Positions 16,306-25,169 of a stretch of 64,000 nucleotides of DNA are shown piece by piece. This DNA is from Actinomadura citrea (GTDB lineage Bacteria; Actinomycetota; Actinomycetes; Streptosporangiales; Streptosporangiaceae): the NCBI RefSeq assembly GCF_013409045.1, contig NZ_JACCBT010000001.1, positions 3,472,001 to 3,536,000 on the forward strand, read 5' to 3'. Under the pieces are notes generated by a model, which was not told the origin of the DNA, searched no databases, and saw nothing but the letters and a program-made list of their open reading frames with translations. Position 1 is the stretch's first letter. The number at the start of each line of letters is the position of its first letter. Position numbers and translations under genes: made by a program.

Positions 16306-17466
16306 ATGGGCACGTACGTCGTCGTCGGGGCCGGCCTCGTCGGGGCCGCGACCGCCTGGCAGCTGGCCCGGCGCGGGCACGAGGTGACGGTGCTGGAGCG
16401 CCGCACGCCGGCCAACGCCGAGGGCAGCTCCCACGGATCCGCGCGGATCCTCCGGTACGGCTACGCCGACCCGTTCTACGTCCAGATGGTCGTCGACGCA
16501 CGGCGCGAGTGGCGGGAGCTGGAGCGTCTGTCCGGCGAGCGGCTCGTCACCCGCACGGGTTCCCTGGACGCCGGGGCGGCGCGGGACCCGGCGGCGCTGG
16601 CCGCGGTGCTGGCGAGGGTCGGCGTCGAGCACGAGCTGCTCACCGCCGCCGAGGCGGCCGCGCGCTGGCCCCAGTTCCGCTTCGGCGACGGCGGAGGCGA
16701 CGTGCTGTGGCACCCGGCCGCCGGTGTTGTCGATGCGGAGGCCGCGGTGGAGGCCATGCTGCGGCTGGCGCGGGCCGAGGGCGCCCGGGTCGAGACCGGC
16801 CGTCCGGTGGTGTCGGTCGAGCGGGTGGGCACCGGCCAACGGGTGGTGAGCTCGGACGGGCGGGCGGAGCAGGCCGAGAAGGTGGTCGTCGCCGCCGGCG
16901 GCTGGCTGCCCGACCTGCTCGGCGACCTCGCGTTGCCGGACTCGTTGCTGGCGGCCTTCCCGCCACTCCAGGTGATGCAGGAGAACGCCTACCACTTCCC
17001 CTACCGTGACGTTCCAGGGGAACCGTGGCCGACGTTCATCCACAAGGACTCGGACACGCTGGTCTACGGCCTGCCCGGTGGCCGCGACGCGGCCCTCCCG
17101 GACGGCCGGAGCGGACAGAAGGTGGCCGAGTTCAACGGCGGGCGGCCGATCCGGAGCGCTGCCGCGCAGACCGGTGCGATCGACCCGGCCAACCGTGAAC
17201 GGATCGTCGCCTACGTCCGGCGGGCCCTGCCCGGCGTCGTCCCCGAGCCGTACGCGGAGACGACCTGCCTGTTCACCAACACCCCCACCGAGGACTTCGT
17301 GGTCGACGGCGCCGGCGGGATCACGGTCGCCTCCCCGTGCTCCGGGCACGGCGCCAAGTTCGCGCCGCTCCTCGGCCGGGTCATCGCCGAGGAGGCGTCG
17401 GGCGAGCGCCCGGCCCCGGACCGGTTCCGGGCGCGTGCCGGCCGCGCGGCGCCGCCTTCGCCCTGA
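16306..17466 (+). CDS. FAD-dependent amine oxidase, sarcosine / N-methyltryptophan oxidase type
   Basis: 386 aa from ATG 16306 with GAAGGAAG upstream. N-terminal dinucleotide fold VVVGAGLVGAATAWQLARRGHEVTVLE (residues 4-30), SSHGSARILRYGYADP as in monomeric sarcosine and N-methyltryptophan oxidases, VVVAAGGWLPDL in the middle, and a C-terminal FAD contact SPCSGHGAKFAPLLG. In this family the flavin is usually held by a Cys near the C-terminus; here Cys lies in SPCSGHG at the expected place. Oxidises an N-methyl amino acid; substrate unknown. Confidence 0.87.
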   Translation: MGTYVVVGAGLVGAATAWQLARRGHEVTVLERRTPANAEGSSHGSARILRYGYADPFYVQMVVDARREWRELERLSGERLVTRTGSLDAGAARDPAALAAVLARVGVEHELLTAAEAAARWPQFRFGDGGGDVLWHPAAGVVDAEAAVEAMLRLARAEGARVETGRPVVSVERVGTGQRVVSSDGRAEQAEKVVVAAGGWLPDLLGDLALPDSLLAAFPPLQVMQENAYHFPYRDVPGEPWPTFIHKDSDTLVYGLPGGRDAALPDGRSGQKVAEFNGGRPIRSAAAQTGAIDPANRERIVAYVRRALPGVVPEPYAETTCLFTNTPTEDFVVDGAGGITVASPCSGHGAKFAPLLGRVIAEEASGERPAPDRFRARAGRAAPPSP

Positions 17467-17516
17467 CCCGCGGCTCCCGGTACCCGCGGGCGGCGAAGAT
17501 CGCCTAGTCTGCCGGG

Positions 17517-18056
17517 GTGACGGATACGCGTGAGGATCTCGCGCTGCCCCCCGCCCTCGCCGAGGTGGCCGCGGTCGGCTTCGAATGGGAGTGGGACGAC
17601 GAGACCGACGAAGGGCGCGGCTGCGACTTCGAACCGTACGACCGCTTCGAGGACCCCGCCAGGACGGCGTGGTGGTTCCGGCTGTGGACCGGCAACCCGG
17701 ACGCGGACGGCGGCCAGTTCCGCTTCTTCGGCTCGACCGGGGCCGGCGACTACGCCGGTTTCTGGCTGGTGCGGCCCGGCGTGCCGGTCGTCGGCCAGCC
17801 CGTGGTCTACCTCGGCTCCGAGGGCGACCGCGGCGTGATCGCGCGCGATCTCGGCGACCTGCTCTGGCTGTTCGCCGCCGGCCTCGGGCCCGCGGAGGCG
17901 TTCGAGGACCCCGACCCTCCCGAGGAGCCGAACGACGCCTTCCTCGCGATCGCCGAACGCCACGCCCCGGGACGCCGGGCGCCCGCCGAGATCTTGACCG
18001 CCGCGCGGACGGAGTTCCCGCACTTCTCGGACCTCATCGCCGCGATGTGCCGCTGA
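17517..18056 (+). CDS. Hypothetical acidic protein
   Basis: 179 aa from GTG 17517 (weak ribosome site). Very acidic and Trp/Phe-rich (FEWEWDDETDEG, ARTAWWFRLWTGN, FRFFGSTGAGDY), no membrane segment or signal peptide. The architecture, with conserved-looking aromatic patches and VVYLGSEGD, vaguely recalls SMI1/KNR4-like immunity or suppressor proteins, but I cannot assign a family. Stands alone between the oxidase gene and the dormancy-type regulon. Confidence 0.65.
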   Translation: MTDTREDLALPPALAEVAAVGFEWEWDDETDEGRGCDFEPYDRFEDPARTAWWFRLWTGNPDADGGQFRFFGSTGAGDYAGFWLVRPGVPVVGQPVVYLGSEGDRGVIARDLGDLLWLFAAGLGPAEAFEDPDPPEEPNDAFLAIAERHAPGRRAPAEILTAARTEFPHFSDLIAAMCR

Positions 18057-18126
18057 GCTCGCGCGCCGGCCGAGGCCAGGTGGAAGGGTCCGGCCGGGCC
18101 CACGGGCCCGCGGCGCCGGACGCGCC

Positions 18127-18161
18127 GGGACGTTGGGGCCGCGCCCCGGGACGTTAGGCCC
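18127..18161. promoter_or_regulatory. Tandem DosR-like boxes
   Basis: GGGACGTTGGGGCC (18127-18140) and GGGACGTTAGGCCC (18148-18161), 21 bp apart centre to centre, i.e. two helical turns on the same face. They lie 66 bp before the ADH fragment that heads the two-USP transcript. Core and paired spacing resemble mycobacterial DosR-regulated promoters. Confidence 0.75.
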
Positions 18162-18226
18162 TGCCGCCGCCGTCGCCCCCGTTCGACTCTGGTAACGAAC
18201 CTGAGGACCGACGAGGGAGGCTCGCG

Positions 18227-18445
18227 ATGCGAGCTCTGGTGTACCACGGGCCCGGCCGGAAGTCCTGGGAGGACGTGCCCAAGCCCGAGATCGTCGCGGA
18301 CGGCGACGCCGTGGTGCGGGTGGACGCGGTGACCATCTGCGGCACGGACCTGCACATCCTCAAGGGAGACGTCCCGGCGGTGACCGACGGGCGGATCCTC
18401 GGGCACGAGGCGGCCGGCGCGCTCGAAGTCGTGTTGACCCGCTGA
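18227..18445 (+). pseudogene. Truncated zinc alcohol dehydrogenase (N-terminal fragment)
   Basis: 72 codons from ATG 18227 behind GAGGGAGG. MRALVYHGPG...WEDVPKPEI and TICGTDLHILKGDVP (catalytic-zinc Cys) then GRILGHEAAG match the GroES-like start of medium-chain Zn-alcohol dehydrogenases (normally about 340-350 aa). The frame then runs into ALEVVLTR and stops; the structural zinc loop and Rossmann domain are gone. An internal deletion is likely. Promoter boxes, ribosome site and start remain, so it may survive only as a translated leader of the two USP genes 49 bp downstream. Confidence 0.8.
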
Positions 18446-18494
18446 ACCCGGTGCGGCCGTCCGCGACCGCCCCGGCGACCAGGAAAGGAAGGCC

Positions 18495-19328
18495 ATGCCG
18501 ACCCAGATCATCGTGGGCATCGACGGGTCCGCCCACGCCTGGCGGGCCCTCGACTGGGCCGCGGACTACGCCGTCCGGCACCACAGGCCCCTGGAACTGG
18601 TGCACGCCTCCCGCGCGCTGGTGGAGGACGGCACGCTCCCGAAGGACGCGCTGCGCCGGCTGGTCGCCGAGCGGGAGGATCTGCTCGGCGAAGCGCGGCA
18701 GTACATGCTGAAGGCGCACACCGACCTCGACGTCACGACGCGGCTGGTCCGGACGGACCCGGGCGGCGCGCTGGTCGAGAGCAGCGGGAACGCGGCCCTC
18801 GTGGCCGTGGGGTCGCGCGGCCTGGGCGGGTTCGAGGGCCTGCTGTTCGGGTCGGTCGGGCTGTACACCGCCGCGCACGCCCGCTGCCCGGTGCTGGTGG
18901 TGCCGCGGGAGGCGCCCCACCCCGCCGAGGCCCCGGCCCAGATCGTGGTCGGGATCGAGGACCGCCCCGGCGAGAGCGCGATGGCCGGTTGGGCCTTCGA
19001 GGAGGCCGCCTCGCGCGGCGCCGGGATCCTGGCGCTGCACGCCGCGGGCGGCGAGTTCGGGTCCCCCCGCCGCCGGGTGATGGAGGACCTGGAGTTGTCG
19101 GAGGCGCTGGCGGGCCTGCGCGAGCACCATCCGGACGTCCGGGTCGAGCAGTTCGTCTCGGACCGGGCGGCGGGCCGGGCCCTCGTCGAGGCGTCGCGGT
19201 CGGCCGCCCTCGTGGTGGTCGGAGCCGCTCGCCGGACGGGCCGGATCGGCATGGCGCTGGGCCGGGTCAATCACGCGGTCCTGCACCACGCGCACTGCCC
19301 CGTGGTGGTGGTGCCCATCGACCGGTGA
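18495..19328 (+). CDS. Tandem universal stress protein (USP)
   Basis: 277 aa, two UspA domains (about 1-140 and 150-277). Domain 1 begins IIVGIDGSAHAWRALDWA and ends with the nucleotide-binding GSRGLGGFEGLLFGSVG. Domain 2 has VVGIEDRPGE and a weaker GAARRTGRIGMALG. Start preceded by AGGAAAGGAAGG. Known family role: ATP-binding stress and dormancy proteins. Second gene of the transcript under the 18127-18161 boxes, 41 bp before the next USP gene. Confidence 0.93.
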   Translation: MPTQIIVGIDGSAHAWRALDWAADYAVRHHRPLELVHASRALVEDGTLPKDALRRLVAEREDLLGEARQYMLKAHTDLDVTTRLVRTDPGGALVESSGNAALVAVGSRGLGGFEGLLFGSVGLYTAAHARCPVLVVPREAPHPAEAPAQIVVGIEDRPGESAMAGWAFEEAASRGAGILALHAAGGEFGSPRRRVMEDLELSEALAGLREHHPDVRVEQFVSDRAAGRALVEASRSAALVVVGAARRTGRIGMALGRVNHAVLHHAHCPVVVVPIDR

Positions 19329-19369
19329 CCGGCGGGACGTCCGCCGGGGCAAGCGAGGAGGAGTGGACC

Positions 19370-20236
19370 ATGTCCGATCCGATCATCGTCGGAGCCGACG
19401 GCTCCGTCCCTTCCGAAAGGGCCGTGGCCTGGGCGGCGGACGAGGCCGCCCGGTACGGGCGCGCCCTGAAGATCGTGCACGCGGTGGAGCGGTGGGGGTT
19501 CGACGTCCCGCTCAACACCGCCCCCGGCGAGGTGGTCTCGCTGTCACGAGAGGGCGGGGAGGTGCTGGCCTCCGCCGAGCGCGTCGCCCACGCCCGGCGG
19601 CCGGAGGTGCCGGTGAGCGTGGAACTGGCGTCCGCGCGCACCGTCCGGGCACTGGCCGAGCACTCCGAGGAGGCGTTCGAGCTGGTGGTGGGCTGCCGTG
19701 GTCTCGGCGGATTCGCGGGGCTCGTCCTCGGCTCGGTGGGACTGGGCGCGGTCCGCCACTCCGCCTGCCCGGTCGTGGTGGTGCGCGGCGAACCGGACGC
19801 CGAACGCCGCGAGGTCGCCCTGGGCATCGGTCTCGGCGACGACTCCGCCGCCCTGGAGTACGCCTTCCGGGCCGCCGCGGCACGGGAGGCCAGGCTCCGC
19901 GTCGTGCACGCGTGGCCGTTCGGGGCGCGCCGGGACGAGCCCGGAGAGGACCTCGACGCCCGTGGCGTCGAGGAGCGGGCCCGGTGGCGCGTCATCGAGG
20001 CGCACGCGCCGATGCGCAAGCGCTTCCCCGGCGTGGAGGTCGTGGAGGACATCGTCCAGGACAACCCCGCCGCCGCGCTCGTCGCCACGTCCCGCGAGGT
20101 CGACCTGGTGGTCGCCGGCTCGCACCCGCGCGAGGGGCTGACCGTGCCGCGCAGGCGCGCGGTGACGCACGGGCTCCTTCATCACGCGCACTGCCCGGTC
20201 GCCGTCGTCCCCGCCGCGGGCGCCCCCGCGCCGTGA
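19370..20236 (+). CDS. Tandem universal stress protein (USP)
   Basis: 288 aa from ATG 19370 with GAGGAGGAG upstream; the longer upstream frame overlaps the previous gene and is rejected. Two UspA domains: IIVGADGSVPSERAVAWAADEA ... GCRGLGGFAGLVLGSVG (ATP-binding G-x2-G-x9-G type) and VALGIGLGDDSAALEYAF ... AGSHPREGLTVPRR, the second lacking the full glycine motif. Ends just before a perfect terminator hairpin. Confidence 0.92.
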   Translation: MSDPIIVGADGSVPSERAVAWAADEAARYGRALKIVHAVERWGFDVPLNTAPGEVVSLSREGGEVLASAERVAHARRPEVPVSVELASARTVRALAEHSEEAFELVVGCRGLGGFAGLVLGSVGLGAVRHSACPVVVVRGEPDAERREVALGIGLGDDSAALEYAFRAAAAREARLRVVHAWPFGARRDEPGEDLDARGVEERARWRVIEAHAPMRKRFPGVEVVEDIVQDNPAAALVATSREVDLVVAGSHPREGLTVPRRRAVTHGLLHHAHCPVAVVPAAGAPAP

Positions 20237-20260
20237 GCGGGACATCGGACACGGACGGTT

Positions 20261-20300
20261 CATCGCGAAAGGCCCGGCGACCGCCGGGCCTTTCGCGATG
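20261..20300. terminator. Perfect 19-bp bidirectional terminator hairpin
   Basis: Arms 20261-20279 and 20282-20300 are exact reverse complements separated by two bases. It sits between the convergent USP gene (ends 20236) and PNPOx gene (ends 20330), so it can stop transcription from both sides. Confidence 0.85.
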
Positions 20301-20329
20301 GACGGCCGATGCCGGGCGGCGAGGGCCGT

Positions 20330-20755
20330 TCAGGCGGCGGTCTCGCGGTCGCCGGCCGGGACCGCCCTGACGCGCTGGCCGGTGATCCTTCGGCAGGAGA
20401 CCAGGATGAACTCCGCGCCCGTTCCGGCCTTCCAGGGCCGGAGGGCCTCGCGGGCGCGGTCGCCGGGATCGCGGGCGACCCGTGCCCGTCCGATGACCGT
20501 GACCGACCACCCGGTGCGGCCGGTGGAGTCCAGGTCATCGGCCTGGAAGGCCACGATCGCGCCGCGGGTCGCGGTGACCAGCCTGGAGCCGCGCGGCACC
20601 GAGATGACCACGTCCTCGCCGTCGACGACGAAACCCACCGGCGCCACGGCGGGCAGCGCCTGTTCGGTGAAGACGATCCGGCCGACGGTGGCGGTGCTCA
20701 TGAGGCGGAGGCACTCCGCTCGTGTGAGGTCCGCGGCCTCGCCCTCGCTCCTCAT
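20330..20755 (-). CDS. Pyridoxamine 5'-phosphate oxidase-like (PNPOx) flavin protein
   Basis: 141 aa from ATG 20755, six bases after AAGGAGG; ATG 20770 (behind GGAGGATG) is an in-frame alternative. Split-barrel features: CLRLMSTATVGRIVFTEQALPAVAPVGFVVDGEDVVISV, then GAIVAFQADDLDSTGRTGWSVTVIGRAR. This is the small actinobacterial PNPOx-like class, some of which reduce F420 or bind heme or flavin; M. tuberculosis Rv3129 of the DosR regulon is of this kind. A DosR-like box lies about 50 bp upstream. Ends at the 19-bp terminator. Confidence 0.85.
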   Translation of the reverse strand: MRSEGEAADLTRAECLRLMSTATVGRIVFTEQALPAVAPVGFVVDGEDVVISVPRGSRLVTATRGAIVAFQADDLDSTGRTGWSVTVIGRARVARDPGDRAREALRPWKAGTGAEFILVSCRRITGQRVRAVPAGDRETAA

Positions 20756-20806
20756 GGCTTCCTCCTTCATGTCTCCATCCTCCGCGCCGCCCGCGGTGGG
20801 AGGCAG

Positions 20807-20820
20807 GGGGCCAAAGTCAC
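20807..20820. promoter_or_regulatory. DosR-like box
   Basis: Minus strand reads GTGACTTTGGCCCC, about 50 bp upstream of the PNPOx gene at 20755. Two deviations from the local consensus GGGACCTTCGGCCC outside the central T run. Confidence 0.55.
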
Positions 20821-20911
20821 ACGGCCGGACGCCGTCCGTCCCCTCCGAGCAGGGCCGTTCGAAAGGTCAGGCTCAGATGGCGTGGCATCGCCCCGGACGA
20901 CCCGGCGCGGC

Positions 20912-20925
20912 GGGACCTTCGGCCC
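20912..20925. promoter_or_regulatory. DosR-like box (consensus)
   Basis: GGGACCTTCGGCCC, the exact window consensus, about 70 bp upstream of the USP gene at 20994. Confidence 0.7.
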
Positions 20926-20993
20926 CTGCCTCGCGGGCTCCGACCGGCCGAGACTGAAGTCGGGACCTCTGCTCGAGGAAGGGGGTCGGACGG

Positions 20994-21878
20994 ATGGCAG
21001 CGCTGACGAGGGCTCAGAGGTCGAACGTCTTGTTCGGCTATGACGGGACCGGGGAGAACGACCCCGCGCTGCGCTGGGCGGTCGAGGAGGCGCGCCTGCG
21101 GGGGCTCGACCTGCTGCTGTGCTACTGCTGGCACTGGCCGTACCCGAGCGGTCACGTGGACGCCGGTGTGCAGGCGATCTTCCAGAGGGCGGGGGAGAAC
21201 CTCCTGCGCAAGGGGGCGCGCCGCGCACGCGACCTCGGTGCGCAGGGGAAGGTGCGCACGCTGCTGAGGCGGGAGCCCGCCTGCGACACGCTGGTGCACG
21301 AGTCCGACGACGCGGAGCTGATCGTGGTCGGCTCGCACGAGCGGCACCGGCTGCCCGTGGGCTCGACGGCGATGGAGCTCCCGGCGCGGACCCGCCGTCC
21401 CGTGGTCGCCGTCCGGGGCGGGGGTGGCCGGGGCCCCGTCGTGGCCGGCGTCGACGCGTCCGAGTGCGCGGACGCGACGGTCGGCTTCGCCATCGAGGAG
21501 GCCGCGCTGCGCGAGTGCGACCTGCGCGTGGTGCACGGGGCGTGGGAGCCGGGCGCCGTGCCCGAGAGCGACCTGCCCCTGTTCGCCGACAAGGCCGAGC
21601 TGTTCCAGGCGCGGGCCGCGATGCTGGAGCGGGTCGTCCATCCCTGGCAGCGGCGGTACCCGAAGGTCCATGTGGACGTCTCGCCGCTACTGGAGCGGCC
21701 CCGTGAGGCGCTGCTGGACGCCGCCGAACGCGCCGATCTGCTCGTGGTGGGCGATCGCGGCACCGGTGGCCTGGACCCGCTGCTGCTGGGGGCGACCAGC
21801 TCGGCCATGCTGCACCACGCGCCCTGCTCGGTCGCGATCGTCCCGGCGCCCCGGCACACCGCCCAGAGCGCCACCTGA
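20994..21878 (+). CDS. Tandem universal stress protein (USP)
   Basis: 294 aa from ATG 20994. Two UspA domains: NVLFGYDGTGENDPALRWAVEEARLRGLDLLLCYCWHWPYP, ending SHERHRLPVGSTAMELP, and VVAGVDASECADATVGFAIEEAALRECDLRVVHGAWEPGAVP, ending GDRGTGGLDPLLLGATSSAMLHHAPCSVAIVP, which has the ATP-binding glycine motif. The arrangement, with the first motif degenerate and the second intact, is shared with the USP at 37208, so the two are probably paralogues. Single gene behind its own DosR-like box. Confidence 0.92.
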   Translation: MAALTRAQRSNVLFGYDGTGENDPALRWAVEEARLRGLDLLLCYCWHWPYPSGHVDAGVQAIFQRAGENLLRKGARRARDLGAQGKVRTLLRREPACDTLVHESDDAELIVVGSHERHRLPVGSTAMELPARTRRPVVAVRGGGGRGPVVAGVDASECADATVGFAIEEAALRECDLRVVHGAWEPGAVPESDLPLFADKAELFQARAAMLERVVHPWQRRYPKVHVDVSPLLERPREALLDAAERADLLVVGDRGTGGLDPLLLGATSSAMLHHAPCSVAIVPAPRHTAQSAT

Positions 21879-21924
21879 GGGGGCGACCGCTCGCGGACCT
21901 CGCCGTGGGCGGCCGCCTGCGGGA

Positions 21925-22449
21925 TCAGTCCGGGCCGATGTTGCTCCGGCCCGGGTGCGGGGCCGGGGTCCCGCGGGGGAGCACGGGCTCGATCCGGTAC
22001 AGGGACGGCATGCCTCCGGTCCGCGCCGGGATCTCGCGCTGCACCCCGGCGAGGGCGCAGACCAGGTCCCGTGCGGTGAGGAGGCCGGCCAGGGCGCCGT
22101 GCTCGTCCGTCACCGCCACGTAGTCCCTGTCCGACTCCAGCATGGTCAGGGCCGCTTCGGCGACGGTCGCCGACGGGCGCACCGTCGCGGGCGGCCGGGA
22201 CGGCAGGAGGGACGTGACGGGGCGGCGGGCCTCGCGGAGAACGGTGGCGTCCCAGGCCGAGGTGAGGGTCTGGGCGTCCAGGACGCCGAGGAAGCCGCCC
22301 TCGACGTCGGTGACCGGCAGGTGGTGGATCTCGGCCCGGCACATCAGCTCCCAGGCCATGATCACGGACTCGTCCGCGGCGATGGTGAGCAGGTCGCGGC
22401 TCATCAGCTCGGCGACGGCGCGTTGCTCCAGCGTTGGGCTCGACGTCAT
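21925..22449 (-). CDS. Two-CBS-domain protein (Hrp1-like)
   Basis: 174 aa. CBS pair: AVAELMSRDLLTIAADESVIMAWELMCRAEIHHLPVTDVEGGFLGVLDAQTL (about 10-65) and PSATVAEAALTMLESDRDYVAVTDEHGALAGLLTARDLV (about 90-130), then a Pro-rich tail. No catalytic domain is attached. Resembles M. tuberculosis Rv2626c (Hrp1), a DosR-regulated CBS protein; ligand likely an adenine nucleotide. Its ATG overlaps the stop of the P-type ATPase gene (ATGA), so it may regulate or accompany that pump. Confidence 0.85.
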   Translation of the reverse strand: MTSSPTLEQRAVAELMSRDLLTIAADESVIMAWELMCRAEIHHLPVTDVEGGFLGVLDAQTLTSAWDATVLREARRPVTSLLPSRPPATVRPSATVAEAALTMLESDRDYVAVTDEHGALAGLLTARDLVCALAGVQREIPARTGGMPSLYRIEPVLPRGTPAPHPGRSNIGPD

Positions 22450-25169
22450 GGCTCCTCCTCCGGGCCGGCAGGCTCGCCTCCGCCTCCAGGCTCCTCCCGG
22501 ACGCCGGCCGCCGGCAGGGGCGAACGTCCCCCGCCTCCGTGCCGGAGGGCCGGATCGGCGCGCCGCTGGACGTACTTGAGAATCTCGATCACCACGTAGG
22601 AGACGGCGGCGATGACGACGATCCGCGCCCAGGCGCCGCCGCCGAGCGGGGCGGAATGGAACAGGTCGTTCATGAAGGGCGCGTAGGTGTAGAGCGCCTG
22701 GACGGCGACGAGGGCCAGGACGCTGGCGCCGACCCAGGGATTGCGGCGGACGCCGTGCCACAGCAGCGGCCGGTCCAGCGACAGGCAGTTGAAGAGATAG
22801 GTGAGCAGCGTCAGCGCGAAGACGTTGACGACGATCGTCTGCGCGACCTGGGGCGTGGCGCCGTGGGCGCGTTCCCAGTGCTGGAGGCCGAACGCGCCGG
22901 CGAGCAGGATCGCCGAGACCACGAGGATGCGCAGCGTCATCGCGCGGGTGAGCAGCGGCAGCGACGGGTCGCGGGGCGGGCGGCGCATGATGTGCTCGTC
23001 CTTCGGCTCCACGGAGAACGGCAGGCCGAGCACGAGCACCGCGGTCATGTTCAGCCAGAGGACCTGCAGCGGCAGCACGGGCAGCGCCGTGCCCGCGACG
23101 ATGGCGGCGACCAGCACGAGCCCGAGCCCGATGTTGGACGGCAGCGCCCAGACGATGAACTTCACCAGGTTGTCGAAGACGCCGCGCCCCTCCTCGACGG
23201 CCTTCTCGATCGAGGCGAAGTCGTCACCGGTGAGGACCATGTCGGCCGACTCCTTGGCGGCGTCGGTGCCGGAGCGCCCCATGGCGACGCCGATGTCGGC
23301 CTGCTTGAGCGCGGGCGCGTCGTTGACCCCGTCCCCGGTCATCGCGATGACGTGCCCGCGGTCCTGCAGGATCTGGACGAGGCGGAGCTTCTGCTCGGGG
23401 GAGACGCGGGCGAAGACGGTGGTGTCCTGGACGCGCTCGGCGGAGACGCCCTCGGTGAGCTCGGCCCCCGTCATCACCTCGCCGTCCAGGCCGACGCGCG
23501 CCCCGACGGCGCGCGCGGTGGCGGCGTGGTCACCGGTGATCATTTTGACGTGGACGCCGGCGTCGTGGCAGGTCCGCACGGCCCGGGCGGCGTCCTCGCG
23601 GGGCGGGTCGAACATCGCCTGCAGGCCGAGGAAGGTCAGCGGGGGCGGCTCGTCCAGACCGGAGCCGCCGGCGCGTCCCCGGGCGAAGGCCAGCACGCGC
23701 AACGCCTGACCGCCGTAGGCCTCGGCGCGCGCGGTGACGGCCGCACGGTCGAGCGGGACGGGCGCGCCGTCCGGGCCGGCGGCGTCCTCGCACAGCTCCA
23801 GGAGCCGCTCGACGGGGCCCTTGACGTAGACGGCGCCGTCCTCGTGCTGGGTGGCCATGTAGCGGCGCTCGGCGGTGAACGGCAGCGTGGCCACGCGGTC
23901 CGGCGCTCCGTCGAGCCCGGCCTTGGCCGCGCTGGTCAGCAGGGCGCCTTCGGTCGGGTCCCCGGTGATGTGCCAGCCGTCTCGGCGGTGCAGTTGCGCG
24001 TCGTTGCAACCGAGACCGGCCAGCAGCGTCTCCCTGAGCGCGGGGTGGGCGGCGGGGTCGACCTCCCGGCCGTCCCGCCGGATCGTCCCGGTGGGCGCGT
24101 ACCCGGTGCCGGTGACGGTGTAGTCGCGCCCGCCGGCGGTGACGGCGGTGACGGTCATCTGGTTCTGGGTGAGGGTGCCGGTCTTGTCGGTGCAGATGAC
24201 GGTGGTGCTGCCGAGCGTCTCGACGGCGGGCAGGTGCCGGACGATGGCGCCGCGCCGGACCATGCGGGAGACGCCGAGCGCGAGGGTGATCGTGACGACC
24301 GCGGGCAGCCCCTCGGGGATCGCGCCGACCGCGAGGGCGACCGCCGCGGTGAGCATCTCGGTCGCGCCGCGCCCGCGGAGCACGCCGATGAGGAAGGTCA
24401 GCGCGGCCAGCGCGAGGATCGCCACCGTCACGATCTTGCTGAAGTGGGTGATCTTGCGGGTGAGGGGCGTCTGGACCGCGCCGGTGCCCTGCACCAGCCG
24501 GTGGATGCCGCCGAGTTCGGTGTCCGCTCCGGTCGCCACCACCAGGCCCGCGGCGCTCCCGGCCGTCGCCAGCGTGCCGGAGAAGGCCATGCCGGTGCGG
24601 TCGGCGAGGGCGGCCTCGTCCTGCGCCGCGGTGTCCTTGGCGACGGGCACCGACTCGCCGGTGAGCGCCGACTCGTCCACGGCGAACTCGTCGGCGCGCA
24701 GCAGCCGCAGGTCGGCCGGGACCTTGTCGCCGGCCTCCAGCCTGACCAGGTCGCCGCGCACCAGTTCGGCCGACGGCACGCGCCGGGCCGCGCCGTCCCG
24801 GACGACCAGCGCCGCGGTAGGGGCCATGGCGGCCAGCGCGCCCAGCGCCTTCTCCGCGCGCGACTCCTGGACGAATCCGACGACGGCGTTGACGACCACC
24901 ACGCCGAGGATCACCAGCGCGTCCACGTGCTCGCCGAGCAGTCCGGTCACCGCCGCCGACACCAGCAGCACGTAGATCAGCGGACTGTTGAACTGCAGGA
25001 GGAACCGCACGACCGGGCCGGGCCCGCGCGCGGCGGGAAGCGTGTTGGGCCCGTCCCGCTCCAGCCGTCGCGCCGCCTCGGCGGAGGTCAGCCCGTCGGA
25101 GGCGTGACCGCCGAGGTCGCGCACCACGTCTTCGGCCGGCCTGCGGTAGGGCGCGGGAGCCGTCGTCAT
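22446..25169 (-). CDS. P2-type cation-transporting ATPase (CtpF-like)
   Basis: 907 aa from ATG 25169. Layout: cation-ATPase N-domain about 10-65, first TM pair 62-100, actuator with TGES at 170-173, TM3/4 with PEGL at 285-288, phosphorylation site D328 in DKTGTLT, nucleotide domain KGPVERLLELC about 450, hinge TGDGVNDAP 611-619, and six C-terminal helices with NMTAVLVLGLPFSVEP in the TM6 region. Full P2A (Ca2+/Mn2+-like) layout, length as expected. M. tuberculosis CtpF (Rv1997), also of this type, belongs to the DosR regulon. It has no clear ribosome site of its own; its start overlaps a 31-aa upstream ORF that does. Confidence 0.93.
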   Translation of the reverse strand: MTTAPAPYRRPAEDVVRDLGGHASDGLTSAEAARRLERDGPNTLPAARGPGPVVRFLLQFNSPLIYVLLVSAAVTGLLGEHVDALVILGVVVVNAVVGFVQESRAEKALGALAAMAPTAALVVRDGAARRVPSAELVRGDLVRLEAGDKVPADLRLLRADEFAVDESALTGESVPVAKDTAAQDEAALADRTGMAFSGTLATAGSAAGLVVATGADTELGGIHRLVQGTGAVQTPLTRKITHFSKIVTVAILALAALTFLIGVLRGRGATEMLTAAVALAVGAIPEGLPAVVTITLALGVSRMVRRGAIVRHLPAVETLGSTTVICTDKTGTLTQNQMTVTAVTAGGRDYTVTGTGYAPTGTIRRDGREVDPAAHPALRETLLAGLGCNDAQLHRRDGWHITGDPTEGALLTSAAKAGLDGAPDRVATLPFTAERRYMATQHEDGAVYVKGPVERLLELCEDAAGPDGAPVPLDRAAVTARAEAYGGQALRVLAFARGRAGGSGLDEPPPLTFLGLQAMFDPPREDAARAVRTCHDAGVHVKMITGDHAATARAVGARVGLDGEVMTGAELTEGVSAERVQDTTVFARVSPEQKLRLVQILQDRGHVIAMTGDGVNDAPALKQADIGVAMGRSGTDAAKESADMVLTGDDFASIEKAVEEGRGVFDNLVKFIVWALPSNIGLGLVLVAAIVAGTALPVLPLQVLWLNMTAVLVLGLPFSVEPKDEHIMRRPPRDPSLPLLTRAMTLRILVVSAILLAGAFGLQHWERAHGATPQVAQTIVVNVFALTLLTYLFNCLSLDRPLLWHGVRRNPWVGASVLALVAVQALYTYAPFMNDLFHSAPLGGGAWARIVVIAAVSYVVIEILKYVQRRADPALRHGGGGRSPLPAAGVREEPGGGGEPAGPEEEP

